Source of the DNA: Elusimicrobiota bacterium
Lineage (GTDB): Bacteria; Elusimicrobiota; Endomicrobiia; Endomicrobiales; JAPLKN01
Reading direction: 5' to 3'
Assembly: GCA_026388075.1 (NCBI GenBank)
Contig: JAPLKN010000108.1
Span: forward strand, 1-44,839
Length of the DNA: 44,839 bases
In this document: piece after piece, positions 7,628 to 16,270 of the stretch
Layout: each line of letters begins with the position of its first letter
Numbering within the stretch: the stretch's first letter is position 1
Notes under the pieces: model-generated
Told to the model about the DNA's origin: nothing
What the model saw: the letters and a program-made list of their open reading frames with translations, nothing else
Database searches by the model: none
Translations under genes and position numbers: made by a program

Positions 7628-8852
7628 TTATTTATTGCTCCACGTATAATACAAGGTTGAGACAGTAAGATACATTTTGGGGCCACGCGGCTCAAAAGCT
7701 TTCGCCATAGAAACTTCAAATTTTACTGGAAGTTTTTTAAAAAGAATTAATGTATATCCCAAGCCTGACCCTACGCTATATTTTGCGTCTTGTACCCCGG
7801 AAAATATTTCCTTGCCGCCAATCTTTACGCCTTCAGCAAAAATATTCCACGTAACAATTGAGTATTCTATGCCTAAAAATTTTTCATATCCAATGCCAGC
7901 GATAGGTATATTATGTTTTACGCTATTATAGATAATTGAATTTCCTGAAAATTCTCTATAATTATATCCTTTCATAACCTTATATCCGCCCGCATAGTAA
8001 ATAGCCGAAAGAGGTTTTGAGTCAAAACTTAAAGGATAGCTGGCTTGCAAATCATATTCAAAATACTGCCTTTTATAAATTGTGAAATAATTTCTGATAT
8101 TCAATTCCATCTGACTATAATTATAATCACTTCCCAGATTTTTTAGGGAATTTTCTATTTTTAATGATCTTGATCCGCCTCTCGGTATTGACCTTGATTC
8201 ATCTAAATCACTGTTATAAATCCCAATTTCGCCCACAATGTTTCGCCCTTTATCAAGAATAAGCATTGTGCCAGTGGAACTGGTGGAAGTATTTTCAAAT
8301 CTAAGGGCGGTTTTCAGTTCGGTATTTTTGCACAAGAGATACTTAGCGTAAGGCGACATTGACTGCACCCTCTGAAGATATTGGCTGTTAGAAAATATCG
8401 CCTCAAAATCAACATAATCCTTTAGCAACAATCCTATAGGTATTTTTTTGAAATTGTACATTAAATCGACGCCAACACCCATATTATTATGAACAAGATC
8501 ATATTGAGAAACAAATTCTAATGTAGTTTTTTTGTATTCCTGCTTAAGCGAAAAATCCAACGAACCGCTTGGAAGATATATATTGACATCCGGCTTGACT
8601 CTTACAACAGTTTCTCTTGTGGTAATTTGAGGAAGCTGAGCCTGAAGTTTTTCAATCTTAGCCTCTAATTCTTCCACGCTTTCTTGCCTGGCTTTGGCTT
8701 TTTCTTCTGCCTTTTCTTTTTTTTTGCTTTTGCGTGATTTGTTCGTTTTGCATTTTTGTATTTTCAGCAAAAACATTTGAAAATAAAAAAACCCCCAGAA
8801 TAACAACTGTTGTTGTTCTAGAGAGCATTAATTCTATTTGTTTTTTTATCAT
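7628..8852 (-). CDS. outer-membrane beta-barrel protein, signal peptide and barrel separated by a frameshift
   Basis: The true start is probably the ATG at 8852, which overlaps the yajQ stop as ATGA and encodes a good signal peptide ending FLFSNVFA (29 aa). In that frame the protein degenerates after the A9 tract (minus strand, 8725-8717). In the next frame, from the tract to 7628, lies a long ORF. It has a Lys/Glu coiled coil (AKIEKLQAQL), then alternating-hydrophobic strands rich in Tyr, Gly and Asn, ending in YLTVSTLYYTWSNK, consistent with a barrel. Removing one A gives exactly 1224 nt, or 407 aa, in one frame. I cannot name the family. The frameshift may be a phase-variation state, a mutation or a sequence error. 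Confidence 0.7.
8717..8725 (-). repeat. A9 homopolymer tract inside the barrel-protein gene
   Basis: Nine consecutive T on the plus strand (A on the coding strand) mark the exact boundary between the signal-peptide frame and the barrel frame. Eight A would restore the reading frame (coding CAA AAA AAA GAA AAG GCA). Such tracts can slip during replication and switch surface genes on and off, but they are also where indel errors occur. Confidence 0.75.
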
Positions 8853-9346
8853 CGGTAATTAATAAATTGAAGGGGCAAGGAAAAATTTGAGTTGCGCAAA
8901 AAAGCGATTACTGACTGAAGCTCGTCTTTTTTTACTGAAACTATCCTGACTTTTTGGCCTTCTATCTGAGCTTGAACTTTAAATTTAGCATCCCGAATCA
9001 TTTTAGCAAGTTCTTTCGCCTTTTCTGAAGGAAGCCCGCTTACCAGCTCAATTGCCTGTTTGACTGTGCCTTCAAATGCTTTCTCTGGATTTAAGGTTTT
9101 CATAGATTTTAATGATACCCCCCGGCGCGCCATCCGCTCTTCCACAATATCACGAACAGCTTTCAGCTTAAAATCATCGTCTCCGACCAAAATAATTTTT
9201 TTCTCTGCCTTATTATATTCAATTGATGATTTGCTCCCCTTAAAGTCAAATCTTTGCGCAAGTTCTTTCTGCGCCTGATTAATAGCGTTATCAACTTCTT
9301 GAAAATTTATTTCAGAAACAATATCAAAAGAAAAATTATTCGCCAT
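8849..9346 (-). CDS. yajQ: YajQ family nucleotide-binding protein
   Basis: The 165-aa length and the N-terminus FSFDIVSEINFQEVDNAINQ, followed by RFDFKGSKSSIE, are diagnostic of YajQ (UPF0234). Some family members bind cyclic di-GMP and act with transcription factors; others bind nucleotides or RNA, and the partner here is unknown. The C-terminal VSVKKDELQSVIAFLR is also conserved. GGAGG lies 5 nt before the ATG. It follows the CBS gene by 17 nt, and its stop overlaps the start of the barrel gene by ATGA. Confidence 0.95.
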   Translation of the reverse strand: MANNFSFDIVSEINFQEVDNAINQAQKELAQRFDFKGSKSSIEYNKAEKKIILVGDDDFKLKAVRDIVEERMARRGVSLKSMKTLNPEKAFEGTVKQAIELVSGLPSEKAKELAKMIRDAKFKVQAQIEGQKVRIVSVKKDELQSVIAFLRNSNFSLPLQFINYR

Positions 9347-9363
9347 AATATCCTCCGAAAATA

Positions 9364-9816
9364 CTAAAAAATCTTATTTTCCGAAATCGCCTTTACTAAA
9401 TCCTTTTTTGTAATTACGCCAATCAGACTATCATTCTCCATTACCAAAAAATAATTTATTCCCTTATCCACAACAAGCGCTGCAATACTTTCTATATCTG
9501 TATTGGGGCTGATCTGGCTGATTTTTTTTCTCATTATATCTTTAACTGTGCTTGCTGCAATTTTTTTCAAATCTTGTTCCAATTTTTTTTCGCCTAAAGT
9601 TACAAGCCCGCTTAAAAGAAAAACAAACGTGGGAAGATGCACTTTTCTATCTCGAACAATTAAATCGTCTTCCAAAACAAGGCCCACCACTTTTCCGCTT
9701 AATATCACCGGCGCTCCGCTGATATTTTTTTCAACAAATAGTTCAGCAAGTTTATGGATTTCAAGATCAGGACTTACCGTAATAACATTTTTCATCATTA
9801 TGTCGCTGGCATTCAT
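9364..9816 (-). CDS. CBS-domain protein
   Basis: Two CBS motifs make up nearly the whole protein: one at about residues 1-60 (DIMMKNVITVSPDLEI, ISGAPVILSGKVVGLVLEDDL) and one at 90-150 (DIMRKKISQISPNTDIESI, GINYFLVMENDSLIGVITKKDLV). Such pairs usually bind adenine nucleotides and regulate other proteins. No fused enzyme domain is seen. The start at 9816 is chosen because GGAGG lies 6 nt upstream of ATG (MNASDIMMKN). An earlier in-frame start at 9840 would place that SD inside the coding region. It probably heads the transcript with yajQ. Confidence 0.88.
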   Translation of the reverse strand: MNASDIMMKNVITVSPDLEIHKLAELFVEKNISGAPVILSGKVVGLVLEDDLIVRDRKVHLPTFVFLLSGLVTLGEKKLEQDLKKIAASTVKDIMRKKISQISPNTDIESIAALVVDKGINYFLVMENDSLIGVITKKDLVKAISENKIF

Positions 9817-10065
9817 CTCAATCCTCCGTTTATCACGCACTTAAAAACTTATTCAATTGTTTCATTTTTAAATAAGGTTATACTGAACACATTAAACAAT
9901 ACGGGCTTTATATTCAACCAATTTTACGATGTCTTAGCGCAACAAGTCTCATCCTGCTATAAAGGAATGCTCCACTGCACTAAAAAAGTAAACAAACCCA
10001 ACTGTTGCGTTAACCATATTATTTGCGCAAAAGTGGGGTTGATTTTAGTTGTTAATAAATATTAA
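9817..10065. other. non-coding gap with a candidate hairpin
   Basis: No coding region is supported in this 249-nt gap. TTAGCGCAAC (9934-9943) and GTTGCGTTAA (10004-10013) form a 10-bp inverted repeat with one wobble pair around a 60-nt loop. A weak promoter-like pair TTGGTT/TGTTTA with 17-nt spacing on the minus strand might serve the CBS-yajQ unit, but I would not rely on it. Confidence 0.35.
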
Positions 10066-10212
10066 TTACTTCTTCCCAACTATCTTAAAAACTTTTGTTC
10101 CGCACTCAGGACAAACTCCTGAAATTGCTTTCATTCCATTTTTCATAACAACATCTTTCGGGTCTTTAACTTCTACCTGCTTTTTACACTTCATACATCT
10201 TGCATCTGCCAT
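10066..10212 (-). CDS. small zinc-ribbon protein, DUF5679-like (copy 1)
   Basis: This 48-aa gene is translated from an ATG with GGAGG 6 nt upstream. It begins MADARCMKCKKQVEVKDP and ends VCPECGTKVFKIVGKK, so two CxxC pairs should bind one zinc ion. The middle, VVMKNGMKAISG, is typical of DUF5679 proteins, short ribbons of unknown role found widely in bacteria and archaea. Copy 2 (10468-10617) is about 80 percent identical by eye, so this is a tandem duplication. Confidence 0.85.
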   Translation of the reverse strand: MADARCMKCKKQVEVKDPKDVVMKNGMKAISGVCPECGTKVFKIVGKK

Positions 10213-10467
10213 AATTGGCCTCCTTCAATTCTACTTGCTATTAAACTTTTAGATTTAGTGAACCATTTTCAATTCTTTTATGTTTTTTACATTCAAATAA
10301 TGTAATTACATAATTGCCTGTGATAACGAGCCTATTTTAATATAAATTCAGTCAATAAAAAAATGTGGGTATCTGAGAGTTTGCAAATATTCTTGTATAG
10401 GGCAAAAAAAGAAATCCCTTATCTAAAATACAAAAATATGGCTAATTTTTATTTAATCTTTTTTATA
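10213..10467. other. gap between the two zinc-ribbon genes
   Basis: No gene is supported in this 255-nt gap. ATGTAATTACAT at 10300-10311 is a perfect 12-bp palindrome about 90 nt upstream of copy 1 and could be an operator. A TTGACT at 10357-10362 (minus strand) lacks a well-spaced -10 box. No clear terminator was found. Confidence 0.3.
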
Positions 10468-10617
10468 TTATTTGCTCTTTCCCACAATTCTGAAAACTTT
10501 AGTCCCGCATTCAGGGCAAGAACCTGAAACTGCTTTCATCCCATTTTTCATAACAACATCTTTCGGCTCTTTAATCTCCACCTGCTTTTTACATTTCATA
10601 CATCTTCCTTCTGCCAT
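10468..10617 (-). CDS. small zinc-ribbon protein, DUF5679-like (copy 2)
   Basis: The 49-aa product begins MAEGRCMKCKKQVEIKEP and ends SCPECGTKVFRIVGKSK, with two CxxC pairs for zinc. GAGGAGG lies just before the ATG at an ideal distance. It is the upstream member of a tandem pair. Differences from copy 1 are conservative (for example D to E, V to I, K to R), which argues that both copies are under selection. A promoter at 10684-10712 lies upstream. Function is unknown; nucleic-acid or protein binding is plausible for so small a ribbon. Confidence 0.85.
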   Translation of the reverse strand: MAEGRCMKCKKQVEIKEPKDVVMKNGMKAVSGSCPECGTKVFRIVGKSK

Positions 10618-10683
10618 ATGAATCCTCCTCAAGCCCTCTGTGAACAGGCTTAACTAATAACTTCACTATCTGCAGGGATTACT

Positions 10684-10712
10684 ATTTTATACACTTTTTT
10701 TAGTTTTGTAAA
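10684..10712 (-). promoter_or_regulatory. sigma-70-type promoter of zinc-ribbon copy 2
   Basis: On the minus strand: -35 TTTACA (10712-10707), 17-nt spacer, -10 TAAAAT (10689-10684). The predicted leader of about 60 nt contains a small inverted repeat (AAGCC...GGGCTT) ending just before GAGGAGG, which might affect ribosome access. Confidence 0.6.
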
Positions 10713-10733
10713 CCCCGGTTTTAAAAAGTGATA

Positions 10734-10820
10734 AGGGATAAGCGGTAAGGATTAAGTAAAGAACAAAAAAGATTTTACGACTTGCCTTGACTTAATTCTT
10801 ACCCCTTACAACTTATCCCT
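10734..10820. repeat. palindromic intergenic element E (GGATTAAG family)
   Basis: The ends are a perfect 9-bp inverted repeat, AGGGATAAG (10734-10742) and CTTATCCCT (10812-10820), with further complementary segments inside (GGTAAGGATTAAGT against ACTTAATTCTTACC). It starts 1 nt after the ftsB stop codon. TAAGCGGTAAGGATTAAG is shared exactly with element D (33096-33226), so the two belong to one family. Confidence 0.75.
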
Positions 10821-10821
10821 G

Positions 10822-11097
10822 CTATTTTCTAAACCTGTATTCTACCTCGTCTTTTGAAATAACGCCAAGTTCTCGTCTTGCAATATTTTCAATGTATGAA
10901 CCTTCTTTTTCTAAAAGATAAATCTCCCTTTTAAGCTTAGCATTCTTTTTTTCAATTTCAAAACGTTCTTGTTTCAGCCTGTATATTTCCTGATATTGAC
11001 GGATAAGATTTCTGAAATTGTTATTCCCGACAAGAAATATCAAAATTATTATAACCGCTATAACAACGGGAACTTTTTGTGAATAAAACATTTTCAT
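10822..11097 (-). CDS. ftsB: FtsB/DivIC-type septum formation initiator
   Basis: This 91-aa bitopic protein has a short cytosolic N-terminus, one membrane segment (about residues 9-24, VPVVIAVIIILIFLVG) and a coiled coil (YRLKQERFEIEKKNAKLKRE). It closes with ARRELGVISKDEVEYRF, the usual end of the FtsB/DivIC family. Family members join FtsL and FtsQ in the divisome. It follows eno after 45 nt; the eno-ftsB order is common in many bacteria, which supports the call. The stop TAG abuts element E. Confidence 0.88.
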   Translation of the reverse strand: MKMFYSQKVPVVIAVIIILIFLVGNNNFRNLIRQYQEIYRLKQERFEIEKKNAKLKREIYLLEKEGSYIENIARRELGVISKDEVEYRFRK

Positions 11098-11142
11098 AAC
11101 AAAAAAAAGTATTCCTTAAAAATATCATTTTACTGGCAAATT

Positions 11143-12441
11143 TTATTTATTAAATACTTTTCGCCCTAAAAACTTCGCTTTATTTCCTAATTGCTCTTCA
11201 ATTCTTAAAAGTTGGTTATATTTACAGATTCTGTCGGTACGAGACGCGGACCCGGTCTTAATCTGTCCGGCATTCAGGGCTACCGCCAAATCAGCAATAA
11301 AGACATCTTCCGTTTCTCCTGACCGGTGGGAGATAATTGCGGTATATTTTGCGTTATACGCCATTTGAACCGCAGCAACTGTCTCAGATAATGATCCGAT
11401 TTGATTTACTTTAATTAAAATTGAGTTTCCTATTCCCTTTTTTATTCCTTCTGAAAATATTTTTGTATTTGTTACAAAAATATCATCTCCGACAAGCTGT
11501 ATTTTTTTACCTAATCTTTCCGTTAACACTTCCCACCCGTCCCAATCTTTCTCGCTAAGCCCGTCTTCTATAGAAATAATCGGGTATTTGTTTGCCAGCT
11601 TTGAATAAAATTCAACCATTTCAGCCGAATTTTTTACCTTGTTTTCCTGCTCGCCTTCAAGATTATATTTTCCACCCTCGTAAAGCTCATTAGCTGCAAC
11701 ATCCAATGCAAAAAGAACATCTTTGCCTATAGCATACCCCGCAGTTTTGACCGCTTCTTCAATAAGACAAAGAGCTTCTTCATTAGATTGTAAATTAGGC
11801 GCAAAACCGCCTTCATCGCCCACGCTGGTAGCATACCCTTTTTTCTTCAAAACATTTTTTAAATTATGAAATATTTCAGCCCCCATACGTAAAGCATCTC
11901 TGAAAGAAGAAGTCCCTACGGGGGCTATCATAAACTCCTGGAGGTCAACATTATTGTCAGCATGCGCACCGCCGTTCAATATATTCATCAGCGGGACCGG
12001 TAGAATATAATCCGAAGATTTAATTCCAAATACCTGCCGGATATATTCATAAAGAGGCATATTCTTATCTATCGCACCAGCTCTTGCGCAAGCCAAAGAA
12101 ACGCCCAAAATTGCGTTCGCCCCCAGATTACTTTTAAAATCAGTGCCGTCTAAAGCAATCATTTTTTCATCAATTTTCTTTTGATCACTAATTTCCATGC
12201 TCAAAATAGCAGGAGCAATTTTTTTGTTTATATTTTCAGCCGCTTTTAATACGCCTTTTCCTAAGTATCTTTTTTTGTCGCCGTCTCTCAGCTCAAGCGC
12301 TTCCCTTTCTCCGGTTGATGCTCCCGAAGGCACCGCCGCCCGCCCCATTATGCCGTTATCAAGAATAATATCTGCCTCAATCGTCGGGTTGCCGCGGGAA
12401 TCAATAATTTCCCTTCCTACAACTTTGCTAATCTTTGCCAT
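11143..12441 (-). CDS. eno: enolase
   Basis: Enolase converts 2-phosphoglycerate to phosphoenolpyruvate and is often part of RNA-processing assemblies in other bacteria. The 432-aa length is standard. Visible motifs are [65 protein letters not shown] and the SHRSGETED signature, which carry the magnesium ligands and catalytic Lys/Glu. AAGGAG lies 7 nt upstream of ATG. A separate promoter (12487-12515) uncouples it from the LPS genes upstream. Confidence 0.98.
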   Translation of the reverse strand: MAKISKVVGREIIDSRGNPTIEADIILDNGIMGRAAVPSGASTGEREALELRDGDKKRYLGKGVLKAAENINKKIAPAILSMEISDQKKIDEKMIALDGTDFKSNLGANAILGVSLACARAGAIDKNMPLYEYIRQVFGIKSSDYILPVPLMNILNGGAHADNNVDLQEFMIAPVGTSSFRDALRMGAEIFHNLKNVLKKKGYATSVGDEGGFAPNLQSNEEALCLIEEAVKTAGYAIGKDVLFALDVAANELYEGGKYNLEGEQENKVKNSAEMVEFYSKLANKYPIISIEDGLSEKDWDGWEVLTERLGKKIQLVGDDIFVTNTKIFSEGIKKGIGNSILIKVNQIGSLSETVAAVQMAYNAKYTAIISHRSGETEDVFIADLAVALNAGQIKTGSASRTDRICKYNQLLRIEEQLGNKAKFLGRKVFNK

Positions 12442-12486
12442 TTTTTAACTCCTTATCTCCGCTTGGTTTTGACAAAATTAATAGAG

Positions 12487-12515
12487 AATATATCAATTTA
12501 CAAATGTATTGTAAA
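12487..12515 (-). promoter_or_regulatory. sigma-70-type promoter of eno-ftsB
   Basis: On the minus strand: -35 TTTACA (12515-12510), 17-nt spacer, -10 TATATT (12492-12487), both 5 of 6 to consensus. The leader would be about 40 nt and includes the eno Shine-Dalgarno AAGGAG. Confidence 0.7.
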
Positions 12516-12525
12516 GTTTTAGATT

Positions 12526-13242
12526 TCAGATTCCCATCTTTTTGCCAAGCGACACGTACTCAGAAAAACTTGCTCTAAAGAAACTTTCTACTACTTCCAA
12601 CCCCCTTCCTTTTACTTCTGCCCAATATTGTCCCAAAGAATGGCTCATTTTGACGTAGTCCCTTGTGGCGAGCTGGGAAGGATAACATTGTATAGCTTCC
12701 TTTTTCTTTTCCCAAACATCTCCAATATCAATTAAAACATTAGGATATAGCGGAAACCATACGGGATATGAATATATCATAAAGTTGAAAGTTTTCCTTT
12801 TTGCCACTTTCCTTAAAGCACTGTTTACTGCTCTGTGGTCGGTATGATTATCAAACCAAAATGGAACAAAAACGATATCCGGATCAATTTTCTTAAATAG
12901 GGAATAAAACTTATCGGCTAAATTATGCTGTTTTGCAAGGGATTCAACCTGATATTTTAAGAAATGTTTATTTGAAAAACCTATCACTGACGCAGCATTC
13001 ATCGCTTCCTTAAATCTGATATCAGAATCGAGGGTGCAATACAAAACTTCGGCACTTCCGCCGGAATTGATGTGTTTATAAATCGTTCCACCGCAGCCTA
13101 TCGTTTCATCATCAGGATGAGGAGCTATCACTAGAACCTTTTTTCCCGGAAGCTCTTTTTCAACCGGTAAAGAATACTTTAAATGCGGTTGAATAAATTC
13201 ATAAAGTCTGAATAGTTTCTTGTATCTAACAAAATTAGCCAT
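12526..13242 (-). CDS. PIG-L family deacetylase
   Basis: The zinc-binding signature is clear: VLVIAPHPDDETIGCGGTI at about residues 34-52, with the second motif FDNHTDHRAVNSAL further on. Such enzymes remove acetyl groups from N-acetylglucosamine-type sugars in GPI precursors, mycothiol, bacillithiol or surface polysaccharides. The 238-aa length is normal, and no signal peptide is seen. It ends the LPS-type gene block, 7 nt after the GT2 gene, so a role in deacetylating an LPS sugar is the best inference. Confidence 0.88.
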   Translation of the reverse strand: MANFVRYKKLFRLYEFIQPHLKYSLPVEKELPGKKVLVIAPHPDDETIGCGGTIYKHINSGGSAEVLYCTLDSDIRFKEAMNAASVIGFSNKHFLKYQVESLAKQHNLADKFYSLFKKIDPDIVFVPFWFDNHTDHRAVNSALRKVAKRKTFNFMIYSYPVWFPLYPNVLIDIGDVWEKKKEAIQCYPSQLATRDYVKMSHSLGQYWAEVKGRGLEVVESFFRASFSEYVSLGKKMGI

Positions 13243-13249
13243 TTCCGCC

Positions 13250-14134
13250 TCACAATTTTATCAGCCTGAAGTTTTTATGCCTTCCAAACTCAATCCCAAA
13301 AGGATAAGAACGCATAAAATCTTTTATCGCTTTTATAAAATTCCTTTCTGATAAATATCTTTTTCTACATTGTTCTATAAAAGCCGAAGAGTCATTCTTA
13401 ATAAATTCCTTCATAACATAAGGATGTTCTCCAATAAAATTTTTTAGATTCCCTAGATCTGAAAAATAATCACATACATCTTTGTCAAGACAATTATTAT
13501 TCAACCATTTATCTTCATGCCAAAGTTTATGGAAATCTTTAATTTTTTTCGCCATAACTTCAGGTGGTCGAGCCCAACAATAATGATAAATTCTTGCTCC
13601 GCTTTCGATTACACAGAGTTTTCTTCTTTCTTTTCTAAAACCTTGCGCATCTCCATGAGATACGATGCCTCTGAAATTTCTTACTAAACGCACTTCCTGT
13701 TTATACCAGTTTCTTCCGGTCTGAATTGTTGAATAACTCCCATAGAAATGAAGGTAGTTAAATATTATGCCATCAACAAAATTCTTAGTTTCCGCTTTTT
13801 CGATAGCAGATACTATTTTATCATAATCTTTTTCATTTACCACCTCATCTGACTGAATATAAAATATCCAATCACCGAAACATTTTGAAAGCGCAATATT
13901 GGTCTGTTCGGAAAGAATTTCGCCGCCTAAACGTTTTTTTTCATCCCAGGTTGTATCAATAATTTTTATTTTTTTATCATTTATTGCCTCGACTTTTTCT
14001 CTGGTACCATCGTCTGAATTCCCTACACAAACAATGAACTCTGAACATATAGGCAAAATTGATTTAATCGATTCTGCAAAAGGGTATCCTAATTTAACGC
14101 CGTTTCTTATTATTGTTGCTCCGCTGATTTGCAT
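13250..14134 (-). CDS. family 2 glycosyltransferase
   Basis: A 294-aa GT-A fold protein. The N-terminal ISGATIIRNGVKLGYPF, the nucleotide-binding VCVGNSDDGTREKVEAI and the DxD-like WIFYIQSDEVV mark a GT2 transferase of the glycan-decorating type. Near the middle are R-E-V-R-L-V-R and a WYKQE segment, as in related enzymes. There is no membrane segment. Its first 25 nt overlap the end of the O-antigen ligase gene, indicating co-expression. The acceptor is probably LPS core or O-antigen; the sugar is unknown. Confidence 0.85.
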   Translation of the reverse strand: MQISGATIIRNGVKLGYPFAESIKSILPICSEFIVCVGNSDDGTREKVEAINDKKIKIIDTTWDEKKRLGGEILSEQTNIALSKCFGDWIFYIQSDEVVNEKDYDKIVSAIEKAETKNFVDGIIFNYLHFYGSYSTIQTGRNWYKQEVRLVRNFRGIVSHGDAQGFRKERRKLCVIESGARIYHYCWARPPEVMAKKIKDFHKLWHEDKWLNNNCLDKDVCDYFSDLGNLKNFIGEHPYVMKEFIKNDSSAFIEQCRKRYLSERNFIKAIKDFMRSYPFGIEFGRHKNFRLIKL

Positions 14135-15330
14135 AAACTATTCCTCGATTGTGAAAAAATAAGGCCAAGAAACCAAAAAAGCTCCATAGCCACCCCCGGT
14201 CCGCCTAAAAGAGTATCAAAAGAATCGCCTATAAATATCCCTATAAATCCCCAAAATACTCCTATTGCTATCGCCGCTAGAAACAAATCCGTTGAACGAA
14301 ATGTTTTAATGAGGCCAGTAAAAATAAAATATGCGATAGCTGCGAAAATAAGCAATCCCACTAAACCGAAATCGGCAGTAAAATTTAAATAAAATGAATG
14401 AAGATGAGGATGGCGCCCAACTTTCTTCAAATTATCAGGCAACATATCAAAATATTTCTGCTGTTTAATGCCCTGCCCCGGACCGTATCCCAAAAAAGGC
14501 CTTGAAGTTATTTCTTGTAATGCAACTTTGTAAAGAGAAATTCTTTCTTGTATATTTAAATCGCTCGAAGTGGTTTTATAAATTCTTTCCTTAACCACAG
14601 GAACAAACAGGTACGAACAAATAGCAATAAGTGACAATGAAAAAAAGCTTAGTAAAAATATTTTCCAATTTTTTGTTTTTAATGTCCAAAATACAGAGAA
14701 AGAGAAATAAGAAATAAATGCCGCAATATAATATCCTCTTGATCCTGTAAGTAAAATTGCAAAGTTAAAGAACAAAAATAATGAAAAAAAGAATATTCTT
14801 GTTTTAACGGAAATGTCCTTTCTAATTAATCCCTGTGCTAGGAAAAAAAATGAAGCAAAAAGGCAAAGGGCAGCTAACGCTATATGACTGCGAAGTCCTC
14901 TGAGCAGCCCATCGTATACCAGGCCTTCCGAATAAAATCCCTTAAGGAATTGAGGCGAAAAAAGTCCAAAATAAGCCATAATAGAAATACCAACAATTAC
15001 CCCAAAAACCGTAAAATAACCCCAAATTATATTTCTAAAATATCCGGCTTTTAATATTCCGTATCCCAAAACAAATGGTAAAAGCCAGTGGCTGAAATAC
15101 CCAATTAAAGTCATATAGCCGACATTTGGCTGTCCTGAAAACAAATTAATAATGAGCCCGTAAACTATGAAAATGATCAAAATATAGAATAATTTTTCCT
15201 TTTCTATTCTTTTATAAAAATTCCATAAAAATATTATTCCAAATGAAACTGAAAGATATCCCCATATATGACTAAACGGCATCAAAATAGCAAACATATA
15301 GTTAGCATACACTAAAAGATTTTCAATCAT
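14110..15330 (-). CDS. O-antigen ligase-like membrane protein
   Basis: A protein with about ten to twelve membrane helices. The large periplasmic loop carries the Wzy_C motif region LTGSRGYYIAA, then GYGPGQGIKQQ and RHPHLHSFYLNFTADFG, with the conserved His pair, as in WaaL/RfaL. These join undecaprenyl-linked O-antigen to lipid A core in the inner membrane. I prefer the ATG at 15330 (MIENLLVYAN), which overlaps the upstream GT9 gene by 8 nt; a start at 15363 overlaps by 41 nt. An O-antigen polymerase (Wzy) role cannot be excluded. Confidence 0.85.
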   Translation of the reverse strand: MIENLLVYANYMFAILMPFSHIWGYLSVSFGIIFLWNFYKRIEKEKLFYILIIFIVYGLIINLFSGQPNVGYMTLIGYFSHWLLPFVLGYGILKAGYFRNIIWGYFTVFGVIVGISIMAYFGLFSPQFLKGFYSEGLVYDGLLRGLRSHIALAALCLFASFFFLAQGLIRKDISVKTRIFFFSLFLFFNFAILLTGSRGYYIAAFISYFSFSVFWTLKTKNWKIFLLSFFSLSLIAICSYLFVPVVKERIYKTTSSDLNIQERISLYKVALQEITSRPFLGYGPGQGIKQQKYFDMLPDNLKKVGRHPHLHSFYLNFTADFGLVGLLIFAAIAYFIFTGLIKTFRSTDLFLAAIAIGVFWGFIGIFIGDSFDTLLGGPGVAMELFWFLGLIFSQSRNSLCKSAEQQ

Positions 15331-16270
15331 ATTTTTCCAGAAATTTCTGCCAGACTTCATCAACTTCTATTTCGGACATATTGCTTTGTTTTACTACAGT
15401 GTGGCTTTCTAAAGGTTGAGGTCCTACTTGATTTGGGTCAGTAGATCCGAACAAGGCTATAACAGGAATACGGAGAGATGCCGCAAGATGCATTGGCCCT
15501 GAATCCACGCCAATAAATAATTTAGCCTTTGAAATAATTCCTGCTAAAGACAATATTCCAAAATCAGTAAATAATCCTACTTTTTCATCGTTTTTTTCTA
15601 TTAATTTACTAAGCTGATCTTTTTCACTCGGAGACCCTATTAAAACAGGACAATATTTTCTATCAACTAATAAATTTATCAGCTTAGTCCACTTTTCTTT
15701 CTGCCAAGACTTTTCTTTTCTTCTTTTACTGGTTCCTGGCGAAATAATTACAAGTCTTGATTTTTCAATTTTATTTTCTTGAATCCATATTTCAACTTTA
15801 TCAATAATATTTTTGGGGATCTTTATCAGATTGACATAGTTTTCTTTTATTTCTTTTAATCCGACTTTAATCCCCAATTTCAAATTATTAGATAAAGAAG
15901 GTACTCCGAATTTCTCAGCTTTGCTTGTTAACAACATTTTTAAGGAAGCAGTTTTGAAACCAATCCTTTCTGGGATATCAGAAAGAAAACTCAATAAAAG
16001 AGATATTGGAGATTCAGAAAAAAGGACTGCCTTAGAATATTTTTCCTTTCTTAGTTGTGATATAACTCCAACTTTTTCAAAAAAACCTTTCTCTTCTTTT
16101 TCTATCAACTGATTAACAAATCCGGTTGCCTCTAAAATAGGCATGAGATCTTTTCTTATATAGCTTGCTAATTTAGTATCCGGCCACTCTCTTCTTGCGG
16201 CTTCAAGAACCGGCAGGCTAAACATCATATCTCCCAATTGATTCATATGAAAAAATATTATTTTATCCAT
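15323..16270 (-). CDS. family 9 glycosyltransferase (heptosyltransferase-like)
   Basis: A 315-aa GT-B enzyme. The N-terminal IIFFHMNQLGDMMFSLPVLE is the GT9 acceptor-side motif with the catalytic Asp in LGDMMF. The C-terminal FIGVDSGPMHLAASLRIPVI and ALFGSTDPNQVGP form the nucleotide-sugar site. It probably adds a heptose or another sugar to the LPS inner core. Its ATG overlaps the stop of the preceding GT9 gene by 13 nt. The C-terminal cysteine cluster of the two other GT9 enzymes is lacking. Exact donor and acceptor cannot be told from sequence. Confidence 0.9.
   Translation of the reverse strand: MDKIIFFHMNQLGDMMFSLPVLEAARREWPDTKLASYIRKDLMPILEATGFVNQLIEKEEKGFFEKVGVISQLRKEKYSKAVLFSESPISLLLSFLSDIPERIGFKTASLKMLLTSKAEKFGVPSLSNNLKLGIKVGLKEIKENYVNLIKIPKNIIDKVEIWIQENKIEKSRLVIISPGTSKRRKEKSWQKEKWTKLINLLVDRKYCPVLIGSPSEKDQLSKLIEKNDEKVGLFTDFGILSLAGIISKAKLFIGVDSGPMHLAASLRIPVIALFGSTDPNQVGPQPLESHTVVKQSNMSEIEVDEVWQKFLEKYD

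Noticed and set aside
9754-10252. Plus-strand open frames across the CBS/zinc-ribbon gap
   Set aside because: They overlap convincing minus-strand genes (CBS protein, zinc-ribbon copy 1), have no strong Shine-Dalgarno and no domain signal.
10393-10430. Hairpin-like AGGG...CCCT around a run of A near 10400
   Set aside because: The 4-bp stem and large loop are too weak to call a terminator.
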